A DNA stretch of 64,000 bases from UBA6522 sp965204155 (GTDB taxonomy: Bacteria > Pseudomonadota > Gammaproteobacteria > Steroidobacterales > Rariloculaceae). The stretch covers positions 248,001 to 312,000 of the forward strand of contig OZ241971.1 of NCBI GenBank assembly GCA_965204155.1. Direction: 5' to 3'. Below, piece by piece: positions 25,704-33,825 of the stretch. The position numbers and the translations under genes were made by a program. Within the stretch, counting starts at the first letter, position 1, and every line of letters starts with the position of its first letter. The notes beneath the pieces were generated by a model that saw only the letters and a list, made by a program, of their open reading frames with translations, had not been told where the DNA came from and did no database searches.

Positions 25704-25945
25704 GTACGCTTAGCTTGCGCCTGCCGGACTCTCTGCACAATCAGATTCGCGCTCTTGCCAAGAAGGAAGGCGTATCGATCAATCAACTGCTTGCCAGCGC
25801 GGCGTCGGAAAAAGTGGCGGCGCTGCTGACCGAGGAGTACCTTGAAGAGCGGGCGAGACGGGCCAGCGAAGAGAGATTTCGCGCCGTGCTGGACAAGGTT
25901 CCCCGAGTTTCACCCGCACCGGAAGACGATCTCCCTCAGAAATGA
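25700..25945 (+). CDS. Ribbon-helix-helix antitoxin
   Basis: An 81-aa protein with an N-terminal RHH DNA-binding fold (MSTLSLRLPDSLHNQIRALAKKEGVSINQLLASAASEKV) and a charged C-terminal tail (EEYLEERARRASEERFRAVLDKV) that would wrap the toxin. It is coupled to the PIN toxin by a 4-base overlap. The family resembles HicB/toxin-antitoxin RHH proteins. It probably represses the operon through the 25255-25280 palindrome. Confidence 0.85.
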   Translation: MSTLSLRLPDSLHNQIRALAKKEGVSINQLLASAASEKVAALLTEEYLEERARRASEERFRAVLDKVPRVSPAPEDDLPQK

Positions 25946-26174
25946 GCAACGGTGACCGTTTCCGCGTGCCGCACCACCTGCCATTGGATTGCGGCACTGA
26001 AGGCCCTTGACTGCGCGGCGTATCCATGGACTACGCAACTCGACTTATTGAAGGGCGGCAGATGGACCAGGAGCGTTGGGCCAGGGCAGCCAGATCACGC
26101 CATGCGGGTGTTCGTTTTATTTAAAGGAATGACCGGTCTGCAGGGCGTTTTTCTCCGCCACAATACCTCCCTTG

Positions 26175-27296
26175 TCAGGACCAGGAGCCATCACCGAAGA
26201 ACAGGATGTCCCCCGATGGAGACAAACGACAGTCCACCGTATGGGGACCCGGGTTTCTAATGGGCACGTCTCCAGCGGTGCTCGTAGCTCGAACGAGCCT
26301 GTACGTGATCGAATCCGAATCCACACCCAGTATCTCCGACTGTATCGTTGTCGATTCCCCGCCAACACTCATTGTGGTCGTATAGTGCGTCTCGGCGAAC
26401 TGCATGGTCACGTTGGGATTCAACGATGAACGAACCGTGCCGATACCGATAAGCCGCGGGAGCGTACACTCCGACTCGTCTGCCGGAGAGGTGTTTTGCT
26501 CCACCTCAATCCGTGGCGCCCCGACCGCAGGGGAAGCTTCGGATAGCGTAATCCGTCCGCGCTCGAGGAGTGTCCGGCAGTCCGTCGCATCGCGAAACAG
26601 ATCTTCTTCAAGCAGTGTATCGGCTGTGCCCGGCCCTTCGAAACGAGGATCATCGCACTCGCCGTCGTTGGCCCAATCGCTCATGTCGTCTCCGAAGAAG
26701 ACATCCTGCCCTTCGTTGATCGGTGGAGAAGCCAGAACGGATTCACTACCGGCCGGGTTCGGTGAATCCGGCGCGGTAGCAACTGTCGCTGTTGCGCCAA
26801 CAAGAAAAGTGTAGTTGACCGACCAGTCGGTAAACTGCGGCCGAACGCCATTGTACGCCAGCACCCGGATGGTTTCGGTATGCGTTTGATTCGGGAGCGT
26901 CGGCGTCGACGCGCCGGTGTGCTGGATGCGTCCGCTCGGGTCCGCCCATTCGTAATAGCCAAGGCCCTCGTATTGTTCCGTCCAGTTCGTGCACGGCGGC
27001 CACGGCGAGGCAATATCGTAATAGGCGATCAGGTGGTCCAACGCACGGCCCGAACCGTTGAACACGGAAAACTCCAGTTCCCAAAGGTGCAGCGGCTGGT
27101 CCTGATTCACCCGCATGGCCTCGTAGTTGCGCTGCTCGTTTTCCGCAATCACGTTGCAGGTGGCGGCGTTGGCCTGGAGCAGCCGAACTGTGCCGCGAAG
27201 GCTTATGCCGTCATCCGTTGTCAGTAGTTGCTGTGCGTGCGCGCCAGCGGCGCTCAACAGCACCAGGACGGCGGCCGAGACAATCGGCTTATTCAC
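26175..27296 (-). CDS. Exported protein of unknown function with Cys-rich DGECDDPRF motif
   Basis: A secreted protein of about 373 aa starting from GTG 27296 (VNKPIVSAAVLVLLSAAGAHAQ is a signal peptide; an ATG 14 codons upstream is an alternative). The central part carries FGDDMSDWANDGECDDPRFEGPG...DATDC, a cysteine-bearing motif I have seen in assorted exported proteins without a fixed function. The N-terminal region (LHLWELEFSVFNGSGRALDHLIAYYDIASPWPPCTNW) looks like a beta-sandwich domain. The gene stands alone in the island, between two toxin-antitoxin loci. Confidence 0.75.
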   Translation of the reverse strand: MNKPIVSAAVLVLLSAAGAHAQQLLTTDDGISLRGTVRLLQANAATCNVIAENEQRNYEAMRVNQDQPLHLWELEFSVFNGSGRALDHLIAYYDIASPWPPCTNWTEQYEGLGYYEWADPSGRIQHTGASTPTLPNQTHTETIRVLAYNGVRPQFTDWSVNYTFLVGATATVATAPDSPNPAGSESVLASPPINEGQDVFFGDDMSDWANDGECDDPRFEGPGTADTLLEEDLFRDATDCRTLLERGRITLSEASPAVGAPRIEVEQNTSPADESECTLPRLIGIGTVRSSLNPNVTMQFAETHYTTTMSVGGESTTIQSEILGVDSDSITYRLVRATSTAGDVPIRNPGPHTVDCRLSPSGDILFFGDGSWS

Positions 27297-27369
27297 GGTT
27301 TGCGCGCTTCGTTCATCACGACCGGGCCAATTTATCACATAAGTTCATACCCCAAATCGGGGAACACCG

Positions 27370-27708
27370 CTACTCCCGTGGAACCAGCGATTTCAAGCGG
27401 ACGATCAGGTCCGGAAGGTCGTTTTGGACCGTGTCCCAGACCAAGCGAAGATCAATGTCGAAGTACCCGTGAACCAGCCGGTTACGCATGTCGACGATAT
27501 CCTGCCACGGAATCGCCGAATGCTGCTGTCTGACCTCTCGATCGATGCGCGACGCCGCCTCTCCGATGATCTCGATGGACTTGACGACGGACAACTGCGT
27601 ACGGCGGTCCATGGCGAAATCCTGGTAGGAATGGTGTTTCGCGAACTCGACCGCGTCGCGGGCCGCGACCAGCATGTCGAGCAGGTATGCGGACTGGTCA
27701 CGCCGCAT
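27370..27708 (-). CDS. hepT: HepT-like toxin (HEPN ribonuclease)
   Basis: A 112-aa all-helical HEPN/DUF86 protein with the RX4HXY RNase motif R75-NRLV-H80-G-Y82. In HepT/MntA modules the toxin cleaves RNA until the partner adenylylates the tyrosine of this motif. It overlaps the end of the upstream nucleotidyltransferase gene by 11 bp, the usual antitoxin-toxin order. Confidence 0.92.
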   Translation of the reverse strand: MRRDQSAYLLDMLVAARDAVEFAKHHSYQDFAMDRRTQLSVVKSIEIIGEAASRIDREVRQQHSAIPWQDIVDMRNRLVHGYFDIDLRLVWDTVQNDLPDLIVRLKSLVPRE

Positions 27709-28060
27709 AGATGACGCGGGCGTCCTGGAGTATCGCCTGGCGGCGGATCGGGTTGCGGCTGTTCTCCACGGCGTCGCGGGTAACGAGATCGACCCGGCGC
27801 CCGAACAACTCGGCCAACTCGCGTTCCATCCGAACGATGCCGAACAATCCGGGGGTGGGAGGCGAAGCGAACCTGATCAGCACGTCGATGTCGCTGTGCG
27901 GGCCGAAGTCCTCCCGGAGCACAGACCCGAACAGAGCCAGTTCGTCGACGCTCCAGCGCTCGCAAAACGCGGCGATTTCTTCCGGCAAGGCGGGGATGCG
28001 TGCACCCACGAGCGCGTTCGCGCTGCTCGAGGGAATCACTGCATCTGGTGTTTCGGCCAT
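27698..28060 (-). CDS. mntA: MntA-type nucleotidyltransferase antitoxin
   Basis: A 120-aa minimal nucleotidyltransferase with the GSX10DXD motif (G45 S46 ... D57 and D59 in FGSVLREDFGPHSDIDVLI). By analogy with characterised HepT/MntA pairs it should AMPylate the toxin. The N-terminal 20 residues are extra; a later start is possible but lacks a clear ribosome site. Confidence 0.9.
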   Translation of the reverse strand: MAETPDAVIPSSSANALVGARIPALPEEIAAFCERWSVDELALFGSVLREDFGPHSDIDVLIRFASPPTPGLFGIVRMERELAELFGRRVDLVTRDAVENSRNPIRRQAILQDARVIYAA

Positions 28061-28468
28061 CGGTCCATATCCAGGGTTCGACCTGCGCCTGCGGCAATTG
28101 TACCCTTGGAAGGCTTGTTGGGGCGCGGGGGAATCGGAAGATGAGTGCTCAATTGCACTTCGATTGAGAAGGGCTCAACCGGATCCGAGGCGGACTGGTC
28201 GGACGTTTCCGCCAGAATACGCGGGGGAGTTGGAGGGAACTGCTGCTGCAGCCGGCATGATGTGCTCTATGAACAGCCGTGGTGTGAAAAAATACAACTC
28301 AAAGACTGGATCGAACGGAAAGAATGGTACAGCCCTACCTTATGGCGATGGCTTGGAAGTAGACGTATGGGTAGTGAATACGAGTTGCCGTTGAGGCAAG
28401 TCAATCTGGTCCATGCTCGCTCATCAATGCTTGGGCGTGGCAAGTTGCCGATCGACGGGTAGGTCGCA
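28061..28468. other. Gap with one doubtful open frame
   Basis: About 400 bp upstream of the 28469 gene. A 105-codon frame (28145-28462) contains LYEQPWCEKIQLKDWIERKEWYSPTLWRWLG, vaguely like the start of island proteins, but it has poor ribosome signals and a random-looking N-terminus. I do not call it a gene. Confidence 0.3.
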
Positions 28469-28942
28469 ATGGATGAAATCCAGCGGTCACTCAGAGCGAG
28501 TCTGAATGCGGATCCCGGCGCTGTCGCCAGAGAGGCGTTTTTCGAGGACCTGCCGAAGGATCCGGACGCATTGTCCTTCTGGATCTCGATTGCCATTGGG
28601 CTTTCCGAAGAAGACCGGTGGTGGTACGACACGCTGATTGAGCTTGCGCGCCGATACCGGCAGTCGCTGTCGGGGACGGAAAGGCCGGAAGCGCCGGCGG
28701 TATTCCTGGACTGGTGCGTAGGCGTGGCGGCCGGGGCGGTCAAGCGTCCCGGGCAACCAGGCCGGCCGGTGAAACACATGCGCGACGTACTCATCTGCGC
28801 GGCGGTCGAAGCGTACCAGGCCCCGAAAGCCGGCAACGAACCCCTTGTGCTGGGTGAAGCCTGCGCCCGGGTCGCCTACGCGGCTGCCCTCGACGAGAGC
28901 GTGGTGCGCAAGATCTGGCGGCGTTACGGCTCCGGGCAATAA
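28469..28942 (+). CDS. Hypothetical island protein
   Basis: A 157-aa acidic, helix-rich protein (MDEIQRSLRASLNADPGAVAREAFFEDLPKDPDALSFWISIAIGL...). The second half has AVFLDWCVGVAAGAVKRPGQPGRPVKHMRDVLICAAVEAYQ and ends VVRKIWRRYGSG, a pattern seen in small genes next to AlpA regulators in islands. No domain is recognised. It lies 79 bp before the second AlpA gene in the same direction; the two may be cotranscribed. Confidence 0.65.
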   Translation: MDEIQRSLRASLNADPGAVAREAFFEDLPKDPDALSFWISIAIGLSEEDRWWYDTLIELARRYRQSLSGTERPEAPAVFLDWCVGVAAGAVKRPGQPGRPVKHMRDVLICAAVEAYQAPKAGNEPLVLGEACARVAYAAALDESVVRKIWRRYGSGQ

Positions 28943-29021
28943 CGAAGGGATTGTTGCCACGACCAGCCCGACTGCCTACATATTTATATAAGACCATCCA
29001 CTCAATCCTGTGGGGACGGCC

Positions 29022-29237
29022 ATGAATGCTAAGGACGGTGGCATTCGCCTGCTGCCGATCGCGTCGGTTGTGGAGAAAGCCGGAATCTCCCGGCCCTATA
29101 TCTCGAGGCTGATCGGCCAGGGCGCCTTTCCCCGGCCGGTGCACCTGAGCAAGCGTGCGCACGCGTGGCGGAGCGACGGAATTGACGCGTGGATCGTGGC
29201 CCGCACCGGGGAGCGGGACGAGGGCAGGCAGAGGTAG
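29022..29237 (+). CDS. AlpA-family regulator, second copy
   Basis: A 71-aa AlpA-type HTH protein (GIRLLPIASVVEKAGISRPYISRLIGQGAFPRPVHLSKRAHAWRSDGIDAWI). It is clearly paralogous to the 24645-24872 protein, with most core residues identical. The ATG at 29022 is preferred; a GTG four codons upstream is in frame. An AT-rich TATTTATATAAG stretch about 40 bp upstream is a good promoter candidate. Two related AlpA genes in one region suggest two islands stacked at one site. Confidence 0.9.
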   Translation: MNAKDGGIRLLPIASVVEKAGISRPYISRLIGQGAFPRPVHLSKRAHAWRSDGIDAWIVARTGERDEGRQR

Positions 29238-29500
29238 TTTCCAGTGACGCGGTAATATGCTTTGACCGCGCGATGCGACACCGATAGGCCGATCCGCCTG
29301 CCGGACCGGGCGCAGTCGGCTGTGGAGGCGAGAGAGGGGTCGCGGTGCGGCCGTGCCGCGGCGCCAAGTAGTCGATGTCACCCTGCAGGCACTCCAGAAA
29401 CCGCGCGGCTTTGCTTCACTGCGTTAGCTGGCACAAAGCCAATTCGACAGGATCGGACGGCTCCTCCGTTCCGTCGCCGGAAGCGCCGTCCATCCGGCAC

Positions 29501-29730
29501 TCAATTCGCGTCCGCGTCCGGAAGCGGTACCCACAGGTCGAATATCAAGTGTGTGGCAACAACCTCCACGAGCGAGTCGGGGAAAAGCCCAATGCACGGA
29601 TACTCCGTGGCGTTCTCGCCGCGTTCCGTCAGCCATTCCCCGAACAGCCGCCGGTAGTCTTCGGCGATTCCCCCCGACCCACCGACCGCACGTCCCGCGC
29701 CCTTTCCGGCCTTGGCGAGCGCTGGTCCTC
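29501..29730 (-). pseudogene. Fragment of a GyrI-like effector-binding domain
   Basis: The minus-strand frame ending at 29501 reads IAEDYRRLFGEWLTERGENATEYPCIGLF...HLIFDLWVPLPDADAN. It resembles the C-terminal end of GyrI-like/AraC effector-binding domains (family pattern: Y-x-x-L-x-G-E-W-L ... D-x-W-V-P-L). No start codon or N-terminal part is recognisable, so it is a remnant. Identification is by eye. Confidence 0.4.
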
Positions 29731-29899
29731 ATATCGCCATCCACCGGGTAGCGAACCGGGAGGCAGATGCAATTTGCGGTCGAGACTCTTGCAGCGCAAG
29801 AAACGTTCGGTTGCACGAAGCGCTTTACACCTTTCGGTTATAGGTATACTCTATACATCGAACTACCATGTATAGCTCGTTTGAACGGGAGGAGACGAC

Positions 29900-30499
29900 A
29901 TGACAGCCAGGTATTTTGCATCCGTAACCATGGGAGCCGCGGTTACTTTCGGCCTGCTGTACCTGATGCAGCATTTGATTTCGATGGGCGAGGAGGTCTT
30001 GACACCGCCGACCAAGGGACCATCGATCAAATTCGTACGGGCCGAACGGGAAGAGGAGATCAAGACGCGTCGGCAGCCACCGGATCGTCCGGACGAGGTA
30101 TCGCCCAGGCCGCCGGTTGACCCGCCGCCCATCGGACTTCCGCCCGGCGGTCCTGGCGTGAAGATAACGGAGCCACCGCCGCCGGAGGTCGGCCCGGGCA
30201 ATAACAGACTGACAGGCTACGCACTGAGCGGCGAACTGCTCCCCATCGTGGCCGTGGCTCCGGCCTATCCTGCGCGAGCCCTTGCGCGGCACCTGGAAGG
30301 GTACGTAGTGGTCGAATACACGGTAACGGTCACCGGGGGCGTTCGGGACGCGTATGTCGTCGCTTCAAGCAATGGCGTCTTTAACCGATCGGCGATTGAA
30401 GCGGCCTACAAGTTCAAGTACAAGCCAACGGTCGTCGACGGTCAGCCGGTGGAAACGCCGGGTGTGCGGCGCCAGTTTACGTTCGTTTTGGAAGACTGA
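29900..30499 (+). CDS. TonB-like energy transducer
   Basis: A 199-aa protein with one N-terminal membrane helix (YFASVTMGAAVTFGLLYLM), a Pro-rich periplasmic spacer (RPPVDPPPIGLPPGGPGVKITEPPPP) and a C-terminal TonB domain (AYPARALARHLEGYVVVEYTVTVTGGVRDAYVVASS...FNRSAIEAAYKFKYKP). The ribosome site GGGAGGAG is strong. TonB proteins relay proton-motive force to outer-membrane receptors. No exbBD or receptor gene is adjacent, so it is an orphan inside the island; it could serve the receptor at 45907-48150. Confidence 0.92.
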   Translation: MTARYFASVTMGAAVTFGLLYLMQHLISMGEEVLTPPTKGPSIKFVRAEREEEIKTRRQPPDRPDEVSPRPPVDPPPIGLPPGGPGVKITEPPPPEVGPGNNRLTGYALSGELLPIVAVAPAYPARALARHLEGYVVVEYTVTVTGGVRDAYVVASSNGVFNRSAIEAAYKFKYKPTVVDGQPVETPGVRRQFTFVLED

Positions 30500-31173
30500 G
30501 GCCCCGGAACTGGCATCGCGGCCACTCCGATGGATCGAAGCCGACGTGGGTCGGCGATGCAACAGAGCAGCGCAATTCCGACGGGCGGGCGGGGAACAAC
30601 CCCTCGACCCGAATCGCGCCCTTGATTGGAACAGAAAGCGGCCAGCGCGATACTCGCGATCACGTCTCGTCTTGGTCGAGGTCGTTGAGTGCGGAACTGA
30701 TCGAGGCCACAGCAACGGCTATGAGAGAAGCCACAAGGCCGAGTACCAGCTCCATCGCAGACTACCGAAGTGACATCGGTGAGCTGAGAGGCGACGCCAG
30801 GCTGATCGGGTGGATCGTGGGATTGAATCTCGCGTTTTCGGTGACGGTGGTCATGCTGCTCGTGCGGCTCCTGGCGTCTGCTTCGGTCCTGCCCCAGTTA
30901 AGAATTACCGTGCGCCATCGTGCGCGGCCGGCGGTACCTTGCCGCCGATGACTGAACGGGCACCGGTCCCGCCGAAGTCGTGTCGACCGACCCGACGTGG
31001 GGGAGGTCCGGAGCACTACGGGAAAATACCTGCTCCTGTTCGAGCATGGGAGAGTGGCAATCGACGCGCGGGTCGCGACCTTCGAGGCGATGCGGGTGGC
31101 GTGTATTCGCGACATCGCCCCGTTGTCTGACGTGCGTCCCTGCCTTCGGCGGCTGTTCAGTTAGGCGGGAAGC
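30500..31173. other. Gap holding a degraded coiled-coil/membrane fragment
   Basis: No intact gene in about 670 bp. In the plus frame ending at 30951 the sequence SAELIEATATAMREATRPSTSSIADYRSD...LIGWIVGLNLAFSVTVVMLLVRLL looks like the end of a small coiled-coil protein with a C-terminal membrane helix, but its start is missing. Treated as a remnant. Confidence 0.35.
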
Positions 31174-31443
31174 GTGGACGCGCGCACCGCGCGGGTGCTG
31201 CCGCTTTCGTGTAGTACGCTGTCCAAGCTATGCCTGAAAAATGATTTGGGTGCTATCCCGCATGGCTTTCGGTCGTGGTTTCGGGATTGGGCGAAGCAAA
31301 CCGAAGCACCGCGCGCAGCGATGGAGGCGGCGCTGGCGCATGGGACCAAGAACAAGTTTGAGGCCGCGTATGCACGGTCTGATCCATATGAAAAACGCCG
31401 CCATTCGATGGCCGTGTGGGGTGATTATCTGGCAGTTGGCTGA
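31174..31443 (+). pseudogene. C-terminal remnant of a tyrosine-recombinase integrase
   Basis: The last 89 codons match the integrase family and the intact copy at 23117: IPHGFRSWFRDWAKQTEAPRAAMEAALAHGTKNKFEAAYARSDPYEKRRHSMAVWGDYLA. The HxxR, the following His and the Tyr are present, but the N-terminal three quarters, including the first catalytic Arg, are absent. It is not a recent copy of the 23117 gene, so it derives from a different island. Confidence 0.85.
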
Positions 31444-31636
31444 GAACCTGAGATCAAGTAGCAACTTTTGTGGTGATCTCCAGTTGTTTCGGCTGCGAGT
31501 TTTCAGGGAAGGGTCTCACCCGGACGCTGTTCCGACAATTCCGTCCGGGATGGGCACGATCGAGAGTCTGGAAAAACCGCGAGTCTCGGCAATCTGACGG
31601 TCGTTTCCGTCTTGTCGAACGCAACTGAAACGGGGG

Positions 31637-32203
31637 ATGATCGTAGTGGAAATAACCATCAGCAGTGCCTTGGCACTGATCGGCCTGACGCTGGCGCTGA
31701 CCGAACTGTACCTACCGAAGCTCTCGTTGTGGCTGGAGTCCGGCCTCGATCGCACGGCAGACGCGGTCACACCGGTTTATCTGGGAATCGGTGGTGCAGC
31801 CAGGCAATTCAATGCATGGATATCGGATACGTGGTTGGGCACGTACTACGATGAATACCACTGGAGAGTGTCTGTTGGAGTATTTGTTCCAGCATTGCTT
31901 GTCGGTGGTCTTGTTGAGACGGGCCTGGTGGGGAATTTTTTTGAAACCGGGCCGATTTGGATTCTATTGCCCTTCGCCATCCTGCTGGGGATCCCGCTTA
32001 TTGTCGTATTGGTCCTTTCAATTCCAATTGCCTTGTACATGTATCTCTATCCGGTGTTTTTCGCCGTCTGCAAGCTCTTCAGTCTCCCGTTTTGGGGGAT
32101 CGCCAAGTTCATCCAGCTATTGAATTTCGCGGGACGAGGGCAAGGACTGAGCGGACTTGGTCTCGTTCTGGCTCTTAATGATGTGGTGGGGCATTTCGTG
32201 TGA
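31637..32203 (+). CDS. Predicted integral membrane protein
   Basis: A 188-aa protein with an N-terminal helix (ISSALALIGLTLALTELYL), a polar loop and three more hydrophobic segments (VSVGVFVPALLVGGLVETG; WILLPFAILLGIPLIVVLVLSIPIALYMYLYPVFF). No family is recognised. The start may be ATG 31637 or GTG 31646; GGGGG lies better for the latter. It has normal composition, follows the integrase remnant, and may be island cargo or chromosomal. Confidence 0.65.
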   Translation: MIVVEITISSALALIGLTLALTELYLPKLSLWLESGLDRTADAVTPVYLGIGGAARQFNAWISDTWLGTYYDEYHWRVSVGVFVPALLVGGLVETGLVGNFFETGPIWILLPFAILLGIPLIVVLVLSIPIALYMYLYPVFFAVCKLFSLPFWGIAKFIQLLNFAGRGQGLSGLGLVLALNDVVGHFV

Positions 32204-32261
32204 TGAATTCGCTGCGCGCGGGGACCATTTGCATGGTGCAGGGATGTGTACGGCATGGGAA

Positions 32262-32386
32262 CCTCCGTGCGGACCGCACGACCGATGCGGCCGTGGGGCT
32301 ATACCTTGAGTAGTCGGTTCAGGTTCTCCTGCGCCTCATCGCCGAACCATTCGCGCACGCGGTCCTCGATCGGTTCGGCTTCGGGC
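32262..32386 (-). pseudogene. Duplicated 3' end of the crotonase gene
   Basis: This segment resembles 34380-34503, the 3' end and downstream flank of the enoyl-CoA hydratase-like gene. On the minus strand it encodes EAEPIEDRVREWFGDEAQENLNRLLKV followed by a stop (32299-32301); the intact gene ends EAEPIENRVREWFGDEAQANLSRLLNA. Only this tail is present. It is fused to a second fragment at about 32383. Confidence 0.85.
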
Positions 32387-32457
32387 TTACCGGATAGGCG
32401 ACCCCGATGGACAGTTTCCCGTCAGGAGCGCCGAAGAAGCAAAGCCGGTCCAGAGAG
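32383..32457 (+). pseudogene. Duplicated 5' fragment of a RES-domain toxin gene
   Basis: About 75 bp closely resemble 51667-51742, the start of the RES toxin gene, differing at roughly ten positions. It would encode AYRIGDPDGQFPVRSAEEAKPVQ, against AYRIGDPDGEFPVWSAEGAKRVQ in the intact gene. It directly abuts the crotonase fragment, so two unrelated gene pieces have been joined here. Confidence 0.8.
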
Positions 32458-32787
32458 TGCTTATTCTGAGGGAAGACTGCCAGAGTACGGCCAGTCTTTT
32501 CGGCGGGGGCGCGACCAGATGTCCTTTTTCAGCTGTGCGCGTTGGGTGTGCCGGTCGTAGTGCCCCCGCCCCTGGGTGGTCCGACATGGATCCAGCCCGA
32601 GGCCCGGTGCACGGCGCCGATGTAGCGCGGGGTTTCGGCGATCGTCCGGAATACGTGCACGACTTCAGGGCGCTGGCGGTGCGATTCGCAGGAGCCGAGC
32701 CGACATTGCGCGCCTCACCCGGTGAGTCGACCGGATTTCAGATCGCTCAGCGTTGCATTCAACTCTTCCCTGCCCGCGGCGTTGGCG

Positions 32788-33648
32788 CTACCTGAATACC
32801 ACCGTTCTCGATCCATTGAGCATCACCCGGTGCTCAACGTGCGCCTGTACGGCTCTGGACAACGTGAACACCTCAACGTCCTCTCCCAGGCGGACCAGTT
32901 CCTCGGCCGACTGCTTGTGGCTGACGCGGAAGATTTCCTGATCGATGATCGGGCCCTCGTCGAGATCGCTGGTGACGTAGTGCGCGGTCGCACCGATGAC
33001 CTTGACCCCGCGCGCGTGCGCCTGGTGATAGGGTCTTGCGCCCTTGAAACTCGGAAGGAAGGAATGATGTATGTTGATGACCCTGCCGACCGTCCTCTGG
33101 CAAAAGTCGTCGCTCAGTATCTGCATGTACCTCGCGAGCACGACGAGATCGACTCGTTCATCGCCCATCAGCTGCAGGACCTTCTTTTCCTGTTCCGCCT
33201 TCGTTTCCTGTGTGCAAGGCCAGTGGAGAAACGGGATGCCGTAGAACACGGCCATCGGCTCAAGGTCCGGATGATTTGAGACGATGGCGGGAATGTCGAT
33301 GTTCAGCCTGCCGGTTCGATAGCGGTGCAGAAGCCCGAGGAGGCAGTGACTGAATTTCGATACCATGATCAGCGTCCGCGTCTTTCGCCCGGCATCGTGA
33401 AGCGCCCAGTCCATTCCAAGAGCATCCGCGACAGGTCCGAATTCGCGAGACAGGTCAGCCAAACCCTGGCGACCGTGCACGTTGAAACAGGTCCGCATGA
33501 AGAACCGGCCTGACTCCCGGTCCCCGAACTGCGATGACTCGGTGATGTTGCACTGCCGCGCTGCCAGAAACCCGGAAACCGCTGCGACGATGCCGACCTG
33601 GTCGGGACACTTCAATGACAAAATACAGTCGCTAGTGACGTTGGACAT
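32788..33648 (-). CDS. purU: Formyltetrahydrofolate deformylase PurU
   Basis: Hydrolyses 10-formyl-THF to formate and THF. The 286-aa protein has an N-terminal ACT domain (CILSLKCPDQVGIVAAVSGFLAARQCNITESSQF) and a formyltransferase-like catalytic domain with RYMQILSDDFCQRTVGRVINIHHSFLPSFKGARPYHQAHARGVK, then IGATAHYVTSDLDEGPII with the catalytic Asn/His/Asp set. PurU often accompanies betaine or sarcosine demethylation clusters, where it unloads methyl carbon. The demethylation-like cluster begins about 0.8 kb away, so a metabolic link is plausible. Confidence 0.95.
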   Translation of the reverse strand: MSNVTSDCILSLKCPDQVGIVAAVSGFLAARQCNITESSQFGDRESGRFFMRTCFNVHGRQGLADLSREFGPVADALGMDWALHDAGRKTRTLIMVSKFSHCLLGLLHRYRTGRLNIDIPAIVSNHPDLEPMAVFYGIPFLHWPCTQETKAEQEKKVLQLMGDERVDLVVLARYMQILSDDFCQRTVGRVINIHHSFLPSFKGARPYHQAHARGVKVIGATAHYVTSDLDEGPIIDQEIFRVSHKQSAEELVRLGEDVEVFTLSRAVQAHVEHRVMLNGSRTVVFR

Positions 33649-33681
33649 ACTTGTACCATCCAGTACATTGAGGTTTCGATA

Positions 33682-33825
33682 CTAATGTCGTGGCGCGGAA
33701 ACAAGTGAGCAAATTCGTTGGATTTTGGCGGGGATCGATTCGGCGGTGGCGACCCGGGAGAAGGGGCTGGTTTGTGCATTGCATTTCTCCACGAAGGCGT
33801 TGATTTTGCGGACCAGTTCCCTGGC
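33682..33825 (-). mobile_element. IS630-family transposase C-terminal remnant
   Basis: The minus-strand frame reads ARELVRKINAFVEKCNAQTSPFSRVATAESIPAKIQRICSLVSA, matching the conserved end of IS630-type DDE transposases (helix, then PFxxxATAESIxAKI). The catalytic domain upstream is not recognisable, and no terminal inverted repeats were found by eye. It is a dead relic. Confidence 0.7.

Noticed and set aside
28145..28462. 105-codon open frame in the island
   Set aside because: No ribosome site, atypical composition, no family; may be chance.
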